A DNA stretch of 46,092 bases from Eggerthellales bacterium (GCA_029219345.1 JAQXTF010000012.1:1-46092), one strand, 5' to 3'; shown: positions 15,748 through 23,992, counted from the first letter of the stretch. Numbers and translations are program-made. Notes: generated by a model from the letters alone, not told the origin.

Positions 15748-17359
15748 GGAGGTTCCTTTCCTTCTCCAGGTTGTCTATGGCGTCGGCGTCAAGCACCACC
15801 TGCGCGGCCCAGCTGGGCACGTTCTCGGGGCGGTAATCTTCGTCGTAAAACACAAACGCAGTGCGGTAGCTGGGCATGACCGCCGGGTACTGGCCCCAGC
15901 CGTCGGTGAAGTACACCAGGCCGCCCAGGTCTTCGAAAACGCCGTCTTCCACCAGGCCGTTCACGTAGTCGAAGGCCGGCCGGAAGTCGGTGCCTCCCCC
16001 GCCGCGAATCTTGCAGGTGGCGCTCCAGCGCTCCAGCTCGTCGGCGCTGGTGATCACGTCGTCGCTTTGCACCTGCGCATCGGCCTGAATAACGTGCACC
16101 TGCACCTTGCGATGGAAGCTCTCGGTGGTCTTCAGAATGTCGAAGGTGGCGGTGACGAAGCTGCGCACGGTTTCGCCCTGCACGCTGCCGGACGTGTCAA
16201 TGACCAGCACAAACTCGCGAATGCGCTTCTCTTCGCGGTATTCCAGCGGCTCCACCAGCGGCACATTGCCGTACAGCTGCAAGCCGTAGGTGTAGAAGAT
16301 GTAGTCGAATTCGTCGTCGGAGAGGCGCATGACCTCGCCGGGGGTGGCGAACTGCCGCAGGAAGGCGCGGAAGTCCACAGGCTGGTGGGCAGCCTGGTTC
16401 AGGTCGTCGATGAGGCCGCTGAGATCTTGACCCTTCTTGCGGGCGAAAGTTTGCAGGTTCACCGCCAAACTGGTGGCCACTGTGCGCCATTCTTGCTGCT
16501 GTTTGCGCAGGTCAGAGCCCTTCGATGCCGCTGCCAGCGAACGGATGGTGCGGAAGGAGGTGCCCCGGGCGTTGATTCCGTAGATGGCCGCGGCGTCGCC
16601 CGCCACGTCGCCCTGGCTGCGCTGGTCGTGCTCCTGGATATCGGTGACGGCGCCTTCCGCCGCCACGCCGGAGGGCTGCGCACCGCCGCCTCCCTGCTGG
16701 CCGTTGCCGTTGGCGTCGGAGTCCGAGCGGCCGTCTTCCTCTTCCGCCTGGGTCAGGTACCAGGGGTCGTGGCAGTCGGCGAAAAACAGGCGGCTCCAGC
16801 GGGGCACCTCCTGCTCCCAGCGGCCCTCGCACAGTCGATGGTAAATCTTCTCGGCAGTGGGACGGCAACTCAACGCGCTTTCTACCTGGTGCAATACCGC
16901 CTGGATGCGCAGACCGCGCTCGCCGGGCCGCAGGCCGCAGCACTCCATAACGGCGCGCTCGGACGCCATGTCGCAGGCCAGGTCCCACAGGGGCTGGTTG
17001 ATGGTGGCGCCCACGTAGGGGTGCAGGAACACACAGTGCATCACCGCGTGGAGCAGGTCGTGCTTAGGGGCCTCTTTGCTGCTGGCGAAGGCCCGCAGGA
17101 TGCCACGGGCGTCGTAGTAGAGGCGTTCGCCGTCTACCGCCAGCGTCGCCTCCCCCAAAGCTGACACCGGGGACAGGCACTCCTGCCGGGTGGAGTGCCC
17201 GCTACAGCCGCATTCCCCTTGTTCAGCGGCGTATACGGGGGTCATTTCCAGACGCCCCACCGCCGCAGAAAGGAAGTGGTTGTCAGACAAAATGAGAGCT
17301 TTCGCCAGGTCAATGGCCTGTCGAGCCAGCGCGTCCGTCTTTTCCTGCGATGTTGTCAT
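15725..17359 (-). CDS. VWA-domain protein with DUF2201 metallopeptidase-like N-terminus
   Basis: 544 aa from the ATG at 17359. The N-terminal region has HDLLHAVMH with His100, His104 and His108, matching the metallopeptidase-like DUF2201 domain; a hydrophilic Asp/Gly/Gln-rich linker spans 205-240. The C-terminal ~160 residues are a von Willebrand A domain with an intact MIDAS (DTSGS at 388-392). VWA proteins pair with MoxR ATPases, and the MoxR gene overlaps this one by 23 nt. Residues 54-66 (GHSTRQECLSPVS) are encoded by a copy of the dispersed hairpin repeat, apparently inserted in frame between two conserved parts. There is no clear ribosome site, but TATAAT lies 6 nt before the ATG, suggesting leaderless translation. 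Confidence 0.85.
   Translation of the reverse strand: MTTSQEKTDALARQAIDLAKALILSDNHFLSAAVGRLEMTPVYAAEQGECGCSGHSTRQECLSPVSALGEATLAVDGERLYYDARGILRAFASSKEAPKHDLLHAVMHCVFLHPYVGATINQPLWDLACDMASERAVMECCGLRPGERGLRIQAVLHQVESALSCRPTAEKIYHRLCEGRWEQEVPRWSRLFFADCHDPWYLTQAEEEDGRSDSDANGNGQQGGGGAQPSGVAAEGAVTDIQEHDQRSQGDVAGDAAAIYGINARGTSFRTIRSLAAASKGSDLRKQQQEWRTVATSLAVNLQTFARKKGQDLSGLIDDLNQAAHQPVDFRAFLRQFATPGEVMRLSDDEFDYIFYTYGLQLYGNVPLVEPLEYREEKRIREFVLVIDTSGSVQGETVRSFVTATFDILKTTESFHRKVQVHVIQADAQVQSDDVITSADELERWSATCKIRGGGGTDFRPAFDYVNGLVEDGVFEDLGGLVYFTDGWGQYPAVMPSYRTAFVFYDEDYRPENVPSWAAQVVLDADAIDNLEKERNLHEHTGSN
17162..17198 (+). repeat. Hairpin repeat inside the VWA reading frame
   Basis: TGACACCGGGGACAGGCACT, then CCTGCCGGGTGGAGTGC. 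A perfect GGCACTCC/GGAGTGCC stem. It is read in frame on the minus strand as residues 54-66 of the VWA protein. Confidence 0.8.
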
Positions 17360-17365
17360 GTCGCC

Positions 17366-17371
17366 ATTATA
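17366..17371 (-). promoter_or_regulatory. TATAAT -10 box, probable leaderless start of the VWA operon
   Basis: A perfect -10 hexamer with only GGCGAC between it and the ATG at 17359, so transcription would begin at or next to the A of the start codon. No Shine-Dalgarno sequence and no clear -35 are seen. Confidence 0.55.
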
Positions 17372-17439
17372 TCCCAGCTGGCCCGCCCTTTCCCCTGCGC
17401 CTCCGCACGCGTTACCCTCGCGCCGCCACGGCACGAGCA

Positions 17440-17468
17440 TGACAAAAGCGCCCGGGGCATTTTTGTCA
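17440..17468 (+). repeat. 29-bp palindrome family
   Basis: TGACA-AAAGCG-CCCGGG-GCATTTT-TGTCA. Exact outer arms; lies 80 bp upstream of the VWA operon start. Confidence 0.8.
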
Positions 17469-17528
17469 CATTTTGCGGGTGGGAAAGTGCGCCCTGCTGT
17501 GTGGCTGCGGGGAGGACGGCGCCGAACG

Positions 17529-17557
17529 TGACAGAATTGCCCCGGGCGCTTTTGTCA
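17529..17557 (-). repeat. 29-bp palindrome family
   Basis: Inverted orientation: TGACA-GAATTGC-CCCGGG-CGCTTT-TGTCA. Only about 60 bp from the copy at 17440. Confidence 0.8.
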
Positions 17558-17603
17558 TAGGGGAGCCCGGGGCAAGAAAAAACACCGTAAATGGGGCGCA
17601 GAC

Positions 17604-17641
17604 GGCACTCCATCTGGCAGGAGTGCCTGTCCCCAGTGACA
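17604..17641 (-). repeat. Hairpin repeat abutting the asparagine-synthetase-like stop
   Basis: A perfect GGCACTCC/GGAGTGCC stem with ATCTGGCA loop, then TGTCCCCAGTGACA. It ends 1 nt before the last base of the neighbouring minus-strand gene, so it would form the 3' end hairpin of that mRNA. Confidence 0.8.
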
Positions 17642-17642
17642 G

Positions 17643-19232
17643 CTACTGCAAGAACAGCTCGTACCAGCGAACCAGCGTGTAGCAGGTCCACACGTAGCGC
17701 CACAAAAGGGGCTGATGGCGACGGTACCAGCGCGCATGATGAGCCGGCGTCTGACCCTTGAAGGCGGCCAGCAGGTCGGCCATTTCCTCCTCGTTCAGCA
17801 GCTGCTTGGCGGCGTCGCTGGTCAGGGCGCGCTCGATCTCACTGATGAACGCGGGCTCGGCCAGCCATTGGCGCACGGGCACCGGAAATCCCAGCTTCTT
17901 GCGGTAGGCAACTTCCTGGGGCAGCACGCGACGAGCGGCGGCGCGCAGAGCAATCTTGTTGCCGTCCACGGCAGTGCTCACGGCCTTGAAGCGGCTGGGC
18001 ATGCGGCGGGCGATGTCGAAAATGCGCAGGTCACAGTAGGGCATGCGGATGTCCAAGCCCGTTCCGCGGGAAATCTTGGTGGAGTTGTACAAGATGCTGC
18101 CCTCAAAGTAGGTGCGCAGGTCGGTGTACAGCTTGCGGCCCAGCTCGTCGTAGGCGTAGCCCTTGGCGGCGCGGATGGCAATGAAGTTAGCCGTTGTGCA
18201 GCTGGGGAAATACTCCTTGGCGAAGCGCGCCTGCTCGCGGGCGTTCATGATGTAGGTGGTGCCGTAGTACACGGGGTTCAGCAGCTTGCGCCACCAAGGC
18301 TTGGGCGCGTAAACGCTGTAGCCGGCGAAGAACTCGTCGGCGCCTTCGCCGGAAAAGCACAGGGTGCTCTTGCCGCCTTCCTTCATCTGCTTAGCGGCGC
18401 AGTACAGCGAAAGGCCCGCCACGTCGGCAGTGGGCAGCTCGTAGGCTAGCAGGAACTCATCCACGTTGGCCAGGAATTCCTCGGGAGTCACGCGCAGGCC
18501 CTCGAAGCCGCGGCCCAGCAGCTGAGCGGTAGCGCGGGCCTCCTCTTCCTCGCTGACATCCTGGTTGGCGTAGGCGGCGCAGAAGCCCGTACGAGCGCGG
18601 CTCTTGGCCAGGATGTAGCTGGAGTCCACGCCGCCGGACAGGAAGCTGTCGCACTCCTGGTCGGGCTCGCAGATATCGCGCAGGCTGGCCTCCATAGCGT
18701 CCGTGAGCTCGTCGGCCCACTGCTCCAGGGTCTTGCTCTCGTCGGGTTCGAAGGTGAGCTCCCAGTATTTGCCCAGCTCTAGGCCGCGTTCCGCGCTATA
18801 GGTCAGGTAGCCGCCCGGCTCCAGCTTCCACACGCCTTTGAAGAGGGTTTCCTCGCCGGGTAGGTAGGTGAAGGCCAGGTAGAACTGCACCATGCGGGGG
18901 TTCAGCGCACGCTCGAAGCCTGGCTGGTCGAACAGGTCTTTGATGTCGTTGCCCACCAACACGCGGCCGTCGGCGGTCTGGTAGTAGAAGAAGAGCTCGG
19001 CGCCCAGGATGTCGCGCACGGCGAACAGCTCCTGCTTCTCGGTGTCGTAGAGGGCGGCGCCGAACTGGCCGTTGATGTGGTTGCCCATGTCGGTGCCCCA
19101 CTGCTGATATGCGGCCGCCATGAGAGCCATCTCTCGCTGCTCTCGAGTCATGCCATCGGTGCAAACACCTAGCTCAGCGGCGAGTTCCTTATGGTTGCGA
19201 ATCAAACCGGCATACGCCTTAACTTCAATCAC
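17643..19232 (-). CDS. Asparagine-synthetase-like ATP-dependent ligase lacking the glutaminase Cys
   Basis: 529 aa from a GTG at 19232 with a GAAAGGA site. Residues 1-165 are a class II amidotransferase domain (HINGQFGAALYD, LFAVRDILGAELFFY). However, the N-terminus reads MIEVKAYAGLIRN instead of MCGIxGF, so the catalytic Cys2 is missing. Residues 175-500 are the AsnB synthetase domain with the PP-loop SGGVDS at 199-204 and CFSGEGADEFFAGY. Without the nucleophile it cannot hydrolyse glutamine, so it should use free ammonia or another amine. Relatives of AsnB make asparagine, antibiotics or modified cell-wall peptides; the acceptor here is unknown. Two repeat copies flank the gene. Confidence 0.85.
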   Translation of the reverse strand: MIEVKAYAGLIRNHKELAAELGVCTDGMTREQREMALMAAAYQQWGTDMGNHINGQFGAALYDTEKQELFAVRDILGAELFFYYQTADGRVLVGNDIKDLFDQPGFERALNPRMVQFYLAFTYLPGEETLFKGVWKLEPGGYLTYSAERGLELGKYWELTFEPDESKTLEQWADELTDAMEASLRDICEPDQECDSFLSGGVDSSYILAKSRARTGFCAAYANQDVSEEEEARATAQLLGRGFEGLRVTPEEFLANVDEFLLAYELPTADVAGLSLYCAAKQMKEGGKSTLCFSGEGADEFFAGYSVYAPKPWWRKLLNPVYYGTTYIMNAREQARFAKEYFPSCTTANFIAIRAAKGYAYDELGRKLYTDLRTYFEGSILYNSTKISRGTGLDIRMPYCDLRIFDIARRMPSRFKAVSTAVDGNKIALRAAARRVLPQEVAYRKKLGFPVPVRQWLAEPAFISEIERALTSDAAKQLLNEEEMADLLAAFKGQTPAHHARWYRRHQPLLWRYVWTCYTLVRWYELFLQ

Positions 19233-19277
19233 GAGCTATCCTTTCAGATACTTTTCACATGGTTGCAACGCAAAACA

Positions 19278-19306
19278 TGACAAAAGCGCCCGGGGCAAAA
19301 CTGTCA
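19278..19306 (+). repeat. 29-bp palindrome family
   Basis: TGACA-AAAGCG-CCCGGG-GCAAAAC-TGTCA, in the spacer between the DUF386 gene and the asparagine-synthetase-like gene. Confidence 0.8.
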
Positions 19307-19327
19307 CGTTTCGCCTTTTTGCGCCCG

Positions 19328-19765
19328 TTACGCCTTGATCTTGAACACAGCCTTCTTCACGGCTTCGGGCTCGCCCACAGCAATGCCCGGCATGTGCGCG
19401 TCTTCGGGACGCACCAGCACGAAGCGGCCCGGAGCCATCAAGAACCGCTCGCCGGCGGTTTCGTTGCTGTACAGGGCGTAGTCGCCGGCCTCGTCAAAGG
19501 CGCGCGTCACGGTGAGCTCGGGGATAGGAGCCACCTCCATAAGCTCCTGACCTGCGATAACGCATTGGATGTCAATATATACCTTATGGGCTTCGTATTC
19601 CTTCTGCTCACGAGGCGCATTGGTATAGGTCATGACGTTCACGCACTCGCCGTCGCCCAGGTCATAGCTGCCGTTTTCCAGGGTAGCCATATCGTGCTCG
19701 GCCCAAAACGCGGCGGCCTTGGGGCACGCCAGCGCCAGCTGATCCATTTCGGTAGAGAAAAGCAT
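19328..19765 (-). CDS. YhcH/YjgK/YiaL (DUF386) family protein
   Basis: 145 aa, the normal length for this cupin-like family. Conserved features are YEAHKVYIDIQCVIAGQE and FVLVRPEDAHMPG, which supply the His and acidic residues of the presumed metal site. Family members occur with sialic-acid and other sugar catabolic genes and have been suggested to act as anomerases or lyases. No sugar operon surrounds this one; it precedes the asparagine-synthetase-like gene on the same strand with a ~95-bp spacer carrying a palindrome copy, so co-transcription is possible but not shown. Confidence 0.85.
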   Translation of the reverse strand: MLFSTEMDQLALACPKAAAFWAEHDMATLENGSYDLGDGECVNVMTYTNAPREQKEYEAHKVYIDIQCVIAGQELMEVAPIPELTVTRAFDEAGDYALYSNETAGERFLMAPGRFVLVRPEDAHMPGIAVGEPEAVKKAVFKIKA

Positions 19766-19824
19766 TTCAACTCCTTGTAAGTGTTCAAAGTAACCTGTCT
19801 ATTGTACGCCAATGCGACAAAACG

Positions 19825-19853
19825 TGACAGTTTTGCCCTGGGCGCTTTTGTCA
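19825..19853 (-). repeat. 29-bp palindrome family
   Basis: TGACA-GTTTTGC-CCTGGG-CGCTTT-TGTCA. One substitution in the central hexamer; lies between divergent genes and upstream of the nitroreductase. Confidence 0.75.
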
Positions 19854-19900
19854 CGTGTCATAATGGACGCATGCAATAGAATCACAGGAAAGAAGGAACC

Positions 19901-20431
19901 ATGGAACTTCAAGCAGCACTTGAGCAGCGCTATTCGTGCCGCTGCTTCACCGACCAGGCACCCACCACCGAGCAGCTGACCGCTTTGGTTGAGGCCGGCC
20001 GCCTAGCCCCCACCGCCTGCAACAACCAGCCCCAGCGCGTGTACGTTGTCACCGGCGCCGAGAATCTGGACAAGCTGGACAACTGCACCAAGTGCCGTTA
20101 TGGCGCGCAGGCGGCTTTCGTCATTGGCTTCGATACCATCGAAGCCGCAGTTCACGACCCTGAACGCATGGGCGGTACCACTTTCAGCTTCGGCGATCAG
20201 GACGCCATCAGCGTGCTGGTGCACATGGCCCTGAAGGCCACCGACCTGGGCCTGGCCACCTGCTGGCTGGGCGCCATCAACGACAATCAGCTGCATCTGG
20301 AGTTCGGCATTCCCGAGACCGTGGCCATCCGCGCCGTGCTGGTGTGCGGCCATCCCGACCCCGAGAAGGGCGGCCCCGCGGGCATGCACACCAAGCGCCG
20401 TCCCGCCGAGGAGACCATCACTTGGCTGTAG
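19901..20431 (+). CDS. Nitroreductase-family flavoprotein
   Basis: 176 aa with AGAAGGAACC before the ATG. The N-terminal RYSCRCFTDQAPTTEQL and RLAPTACNNQP segments are the flavin-phosphate-binding part of the FMN nitroreductase fold. GLATCWLGAIN is the conserved mid-domain block and PEKGGPAG lies near the C-terminus. Such enzymes reduce nitro or quinone groups with NAD(P)H, or act as flavin reductases. The short form usually works as a homodimer. It is monocistronic, ends in a strong terminator, and its substrate cannot be predicted. Confidence 0.88.
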   Translation: MELQAALEQRYSCRCFTDQAPTTEQLTALVEAGRLAPTACNNQPQRVYVVTGAENLDKLDNCTKCRYGAQAAFVIGFDTIEAAVHDPERMGGTTFSFGDQDAISVLVHMALKATDLGLATCWLGAINDNQLHLEFGIPETVAIRAVLVCGHPDPEKGGPAGMHTKRRPAEETITWL

Positions 20432-20451
20432 GCCGCATCGCATCGCAAAAA

Positions 20452-20481
20452 GGTGGGCGCCATTCGGCGCCCACCTTTTTT
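20452..20481 (+). terminator. Strong intrinsic terminator of the nitroreductase gene
   Basis: Perfect 10-bp stem GGTGGGCGCC (20452-20461) with GGCGCCCACC (20466-20475), loop ATTC, then six T. A preceding A-run makes it bidirectional, so it can also end the permease transcript. Confidence 0.92.
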
Positions 20482-20509
20482 GTGCCTGAACCCGTTTTTC
20501 ACCTCAGTT

Positions 20510-20659
20510 CTGACAAAAATTGCGATTGTGTGCATTTTTTCTCCAACCAGAAAGACACCACCTGGGCAAACGCACGCGTAACTCTCGCTGGAGATCCAAA
20601 AACCGCTCAATCCAGCCTCACAAAGCCCGTTTTTTGCACTCAATCGCAATTTTTGTCAG
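20510..20659. repeat. 150-bp spacer element bounded by 25-bp inverted repeats
   Basis: The left arm at 20510-20534 begins CTGACAAAAATTGCGATTG. The right arm at 20635-20659 is its reverse complement with one mismatch in 25. The 100-bp core has no ORF. It lies between the nitroreductase terminator and the permease 3' end. It resembles a small non-autonomous mobile element or a long-range RNA hairpin. Confidence 0.6.
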
Positions 20660-20685
20660 GTTTGACGAGTTTTTCGCCGGCAAGG

Positions 20686-21849
20686 CTACCCCAGCAGCAC
20701 CCAAAGGCCGCAAGTCAGCGCCAAAGCCGCAACGTTGAAGCCCAGAAACACTTTCATGAAAGAGCCTATATTCCCCTGCCCCGAGCGACGGAAAAACCCC
20801 AGCGTGATCAGGCTGGCCAGGCTGCCCACCGGCGAACCCAGTCCGCCCAGGTTGGCGCCAACAGCCAGGGCGCGCCAATCAGTGGTGAAAGGCGCCAGCA
20901 GCGTGCACGACGGCACATTGGAAATCACCTGGCTGGCGCCCATGGTAATCCAGAAGGGATGCTGGCTCATGGCGCTCGTAAGCACATCGCTCACCGCGGG
21001 AATGGCCGCCAGGTTGCTGCTGAAAATGAAGAAGCACACGAAGGTACCCAGCAGCAGCCAGTCCACCTTGGCAAGCAGGGCGCGGTCGCGCAGCAGTGCC
21101 ACCAGCACCACAACGGCAAAAGCCGCCTGCACGGGCACCACTTTGAGCACCGACAGCACCGACACTGCAAACAGCGCAGCGAAAAGGGCGGCATCCAGAC
21201 GCACGACCGGCATCGGCGCGCTGTCTACCTGGGGTTTTTCGGCATCGTGCGTGCCTCGGCTGTTACGCACGAACAGTGCGATGCACACCGCCAGATACAC
21301 GCCCAGCAGCAACGTGAAGGGTGCCTGGGCGGCGATGAACTCGCCAAAGCCCACGTTAAACAGCGTGTAGCTATACAGGTTGTGAGGGTTGCCGAAAGGC
21401 GTCAGGTAGCTGCCGGCGTTGGCCGCGATGGTCTGCAGGGTGAGCACCAGCGGGACAAGGTCGGCGCGGCGATGTCCCAGCAGCACCATGAGGGCGAAGG
21501 GCACAAACGTAAGCAGCGCCACATCGTTGGTGATGAACATGCCACCCGCGTAGGGCAGCAGCACCAGCACCGCCACCAGGGCTTTTAGGCCGCCTCCCTT
21601 GCTTTTGGCCACGCTTTCCACCAGGCCTTGGGCAATGCGCTCCAGCACGCCAGCCTTCTGTAGGCCCGCCACGCACAGCATGAACATGGTCAAAAGCCCC
21701 AGGGTGCGCCACTTGATGTAGCCGAAGTACTCCAGGCTGGGCGGCACGGCAATCATGGACAGCAGGGCCGCAATGAGGGCGACGCTGAACACCGGCTCCG
21801 CTTTCACGAAGCCGCCCACGCGCGCCAATATGTTTCTGCTTTCAGCCAT
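20686..21849 (-). CDS. ArsB/NhaD/SLC13-type ion transporter
   Basis: 387 aa with about ten to eleven hydrophobic helices. Two related halves carry ion-transporter-superfamily motifs: PYAGGMFITNDVALLTFVP with ANAGSYLTPFGNPHN in the first, and SQVISNVPSCTLLAPF with GANLGGLGSPVGSLASL in the second. These are the pseudo-repeated substrate-binding hairpins seen in Na+/H+ antiporter NhaD, arsenite ArsB and dicarboxylate transporters. The substrate cannot be told from sequence alone. I chose the ATG at 21849; the one at 21861 falls inside the TATAAT promoter box. Gene neighbours give no clue to the ion. Confidence 0.8.
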   Translation of the reverse strand: MAESRNILARVGGFVKAEPVFSVALIAALLSMIAVPPSLEYFGYIKWRTLGLLTMFMLCVAGLQKAGVLERIAQGLVESVAKSKGGGLKALVAVLVLLPYAGGMFITNDVALLTFVPFALMVLLGHRRADLVPLVLTLQTIAANAGSYLTPFGNPHNLYSYTLFNVGFGEFIAAQAPFTLLLGVYLAVCIALFVRNSRGTHDAEKPQVDSAPMPVVRLDAALFAALFAVSVLSVLKVVPVQAAFAVVVLVALLRDRALLAKVDWLLLGTFVCFFIFSSNLAAIPAVSDVLTSAMSQHPFWITMGASQVISNVPSCTLLAPFTTDWRALAVGANLGGLGSPVGSLASLITLGFFRRSGQGNIGSFMKVFLGFNVAALALTCGLWVLLG

Positions 21850-21859
21850 TGCGCTGTGC

Positions 21860-21865
21860 ATTATA
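21860..21865 (-). promoter_or_regulatory. TATAAT -10 box, nearly leaderless permease start
   Basis: The hexamer ends 10 nt before the ATG at 21849, leaving room for a leader of only about 3-4 nt. No Shine-Dalgarno sequence. Confidence 0.5.
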
Positions 21866-21916
21866 GGGCATCGGCGCTGGTAGAAGGAACGCGCTCGACA
21901 AAGGCAGCGGAAAACG

Positions 21917-21945
21917 CGACAAAAATGCCCCGGACGCTTTTGTCA
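21917..21945 (-). repeat. 29-bp palindrome family
   Basis: CGACA-AAAATGC-CCCGGA-CGCTTT-TGTCA; slightly diverged. Sits just downstream of the lysozyme gene and upstream of the permease. Confidence 0.7.
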
Positions 21946-21961
21946 CACTGCGGCTGCCGAC

Positions 21962-23056
21962 CTATCTCCAGCCTCGCAGGGCCGCGCTCTGGATTGCCAA
22001 CGCATCGGAAGCATCCAGTTGGCCGTCTTCGTTCACGTCCACGAGAAACTTCACGGTGGTGTCGGTCCAGGCCACACCCTGAGCGCGCACTTCACACCAC
22101 ACGTCGCCGCCCCAATTACGCGCAAGCTCCCATGCCAGCTGGGCATCCACAATGTTCACCTGGCCGTTGAGGTTCAGATCGCCCCGCGTGAACCCCGCGC
22201 CGCCACGGTACGGATAGTACTCGAAATCGATGTCCACATTCCCCGAAACGCCCGCCACCGTGGCATCGCTAGCCGCCTGCCACACGCGGTATTCCCCCTG
22301 GTAGCTGCATAGGTCGCCCGGCCAAGGGTACTGCGCCACCCAACGCTCCCATTGGTCGAAAGCGCTGTCAGTCAGGAAGTTGTTCCACCAGTTCAAGCTG
22401 GCGTAGATGGCCGGCGTGTAGCCCGCCGCAGCAATGTGCTGGCAGAAAACCGCGGCAACCTCAGCCAACTCATCGTTGGACATATTCACGTTATTGCCGC
22501 TATCGTTGCCCGCCGGGGCGTCATCGTAGGTGTACTCAAGGTCGTAGTACACCGGGTACGTGGGGTGGTAGCCCGCAATAACGCGCAGCACATGCTCGGC
22601 CTCGGAAAGCGCCATGTCCGTGTTGTAAGCGTAGGAGTACAAGTAAATGCCGTAAGGGATGCCCAGGCGCTCGCATTCAGAGGCGTTGTATTCAAAGAAG
22701 GCATCGTCCTGGTCGCTGTAGTCGCCGCCGTAGCCGCAGCGGATGATGGCGAAGGTGATGCCGTCGGCCTTTACGGCGTCCCAATCGATCCATCCCTGAT
22801 GGGAGCTGACGTCAATGCCCTTGGCCAGCGCGCCGGGGATGATGGTGGCAGCGTCTTCGGCCAGGTAGCCGCTATCACTGCGCTGCCACGCGCCCTCTGC
22901 CAGGGGCGCCAGGCCGTCTTCCCCCGCCTGCTGCGCTGCCAGCGCCGCGTGATCCAGAGGGTCGGGCTGGTGCTCGCCAGCCAGTGCTGTAGCGGGAGCA
23001 AGAACGACGGAAAGGGCCAGAGCCACCAAGACTCCAAGGGTGCGTTTAAGGTACAT
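21962..23056 (-). CDS. Secreted GH25 lysozyme with C-terminal dockerin-like repeats
   Basis: 364 aa with AGGAGG 5 nt before the ATG and a TACAAT -10 further upstream. Residues 1-27 are a signal peptide (KR, hydrophobic core, ATALAG). Residues 78-288 are a glycoside hydrolase family 25 muramidase: GIDVSSHQGWIDWD at the barrel start, YYDLEYTYDD with the catalytic DxE pair, and VDIDFEYYP at the end. These cut the MurNAc-GlcNAc bond of peptidoglycan. Residues 293-360 hold two Ca-binding dockerin-type loops (GDLNLNGQVNIVDAQLA, VDVNEDGQLDASDALAI), so the enzyme may dock to a cohesin-like partner at the surface. No cohesin is visible in this window. Confidence 0.92.
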   Translation of the reverse strand: MYLKRTLGVLVALALSVVLAPATALAGEHQPDPLDHAALAAQQAGEDGLAPLAEGAWQRSDSGYLAEDAATIIPGALAKGIDVSSHQGWIDWDAVKADGITFAIIRCGYGGDYSDQDDAFFEYNASECERLGIPYGIYLYSYAYNTDMALSEAEHVLRVIAGYHPTYPVYYDLEYTYDDAPAGNDSGNNVNMSNDELAEVAAVFCQHIAAAGYTPAIYASLNWWNNFLTDSAFDQWERWVAQYPWPGDLCSYQGEYRVWQAASDATVAGVSGNVDIDFEYYPYRGGAGFTRGDLNLNGQVNIVDAQLAWELARNWGGDVWCEVRAQGVAWTDTTVKFLVDVNEDGQLDASDALAIQSAALRGWR

Positions 23057-23116
23057 GCGAGCCTCCTATCGGGAATGGGGCTATTGTACAACGGGGCAGG
23101 CGGCCCGGCCCCGTTG

Positions 23117-23992
23117 TTACGCCTTTTTCCACGAAGAAAGAATGAGTCCGCCCAGCACCAACACGATGCCCAGCAGAATCAGAGGCGTCAGGGCTTCCCC
23201 CAGCACCAAAGCCGAGGCAACCACCGTTATCACCGGCGACAGATAGATATACACGCTGGCAGTACTAGCACCCAGCAGCTTCACAGACATGCCCCAGGTC
23301 ACAAAGCACAACGCACAAGCGCCCAAGCCCAAAAACAGCAGATTTCCCCAGTTCACCGGGTTGGTCAAGGCTGCAACATGAGCGGGATCGGCGCCCATAA
23401 AAGGACACGCCACGGCAATGAAAAGCAGGCCCCAGGCAAAAATGCGCTTGGTGGTGGCCACAGTTTCATAGCCCAACCTATCCAGGCTCACCAGCACGTT
23501 GGAATACACGCCCCAGGAAAGGGCGGCGCCAATGGCCAGCAGGTCGCCAAAACCGGCACCTTCGGTGCTCACATCTTGCCCACCAATGAGAACGATGCCC
23601 GCAATGGCCATGGCAAAGCCAATGAGAAAACGGGGCGTCAGAGCCCACTCGCGACCCAGCACCGTGGCGATAATGGCCGTGAACAGGGGCGCCGTAGACA
23701 CCGTCACGCCAATGTTGCCCGCGGTTGCATAGGTAAGCGCCACGTTTTCCAGCAGGTAGTACAGGAAAGTGCCCGTTGCGCCCGCGGCTATAAAATACAG
23801 CTCGTGCTTGCGTTCTTTAAGCTGCAGCAAATGGGGGCTCATCAAGCATAACGCCAAGAATCCCAGGAAAAAGCGCAGCAGAAGGATCTCCACCGGCGCA
23901 AAGCTTTCCAACAGTACTTTAGTGGACACGAAGGTAACGCCCCATACGGTGACGGTACCTAGCGCGATGATATGTCCCTTGGCAGAGTTCAC
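23117..23992 (-). CDS. EamA/DMT-family transporter
   Basis: 291 aa, ten hydrophobic helices in two EamA repeats of about 140 residues. Conserved points are TVWGVTFVSTKVLL near the start, GATGTFLYYLLENVALTYATA in the first repeat, and SVYIYLSPVITVVASALVLGE at the end of the second. This family exports amino acids, metabolites or drugs. The GTG at 23992 sits 8 nt after TATAAT with no ribosome site, so the transcript is probably leaderless. It is monocistronic, and the substrate is unknown. Confidence 0.85.
   Translation of the reverse strand: MNSAKGHIIALGTVTVWGVTFVSTKVLLESFAPVEILLLRFFLGFLALCLMSPHLLQLKERKHELYFIAAGATGTFLYYLLENVALTYATAGNIGVTVSTAPLFTAIIATVLGREWALTPRFLIGFAMAIAGIVLIGGQDVSTEGAGFGDLLAIGAALSWGVYSNVLVSLDRLGYETVATTKRIFAWGLLFIAVACPFMGADPAHVAALTNPVNWGNLLFLGLGACALCFVTWGMSVKLLGASTASVYIYLSPVITVVASALVLGEALTPLILLGIVLVLGGLILSSWKKA

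Noticed and set aside
14173-17164. Long plus-strand frames opposite the MoxR and VWA genes
   Set aside because: No ribosome sites or domains; Walker and MIDAS motifs are on the minus strand.
17440-17641. Repeat cluster as a CRISPR array
   Set aside because: Repeats are in opposite orientations, differ in spacing, and belong to two families; no cas genes are present.
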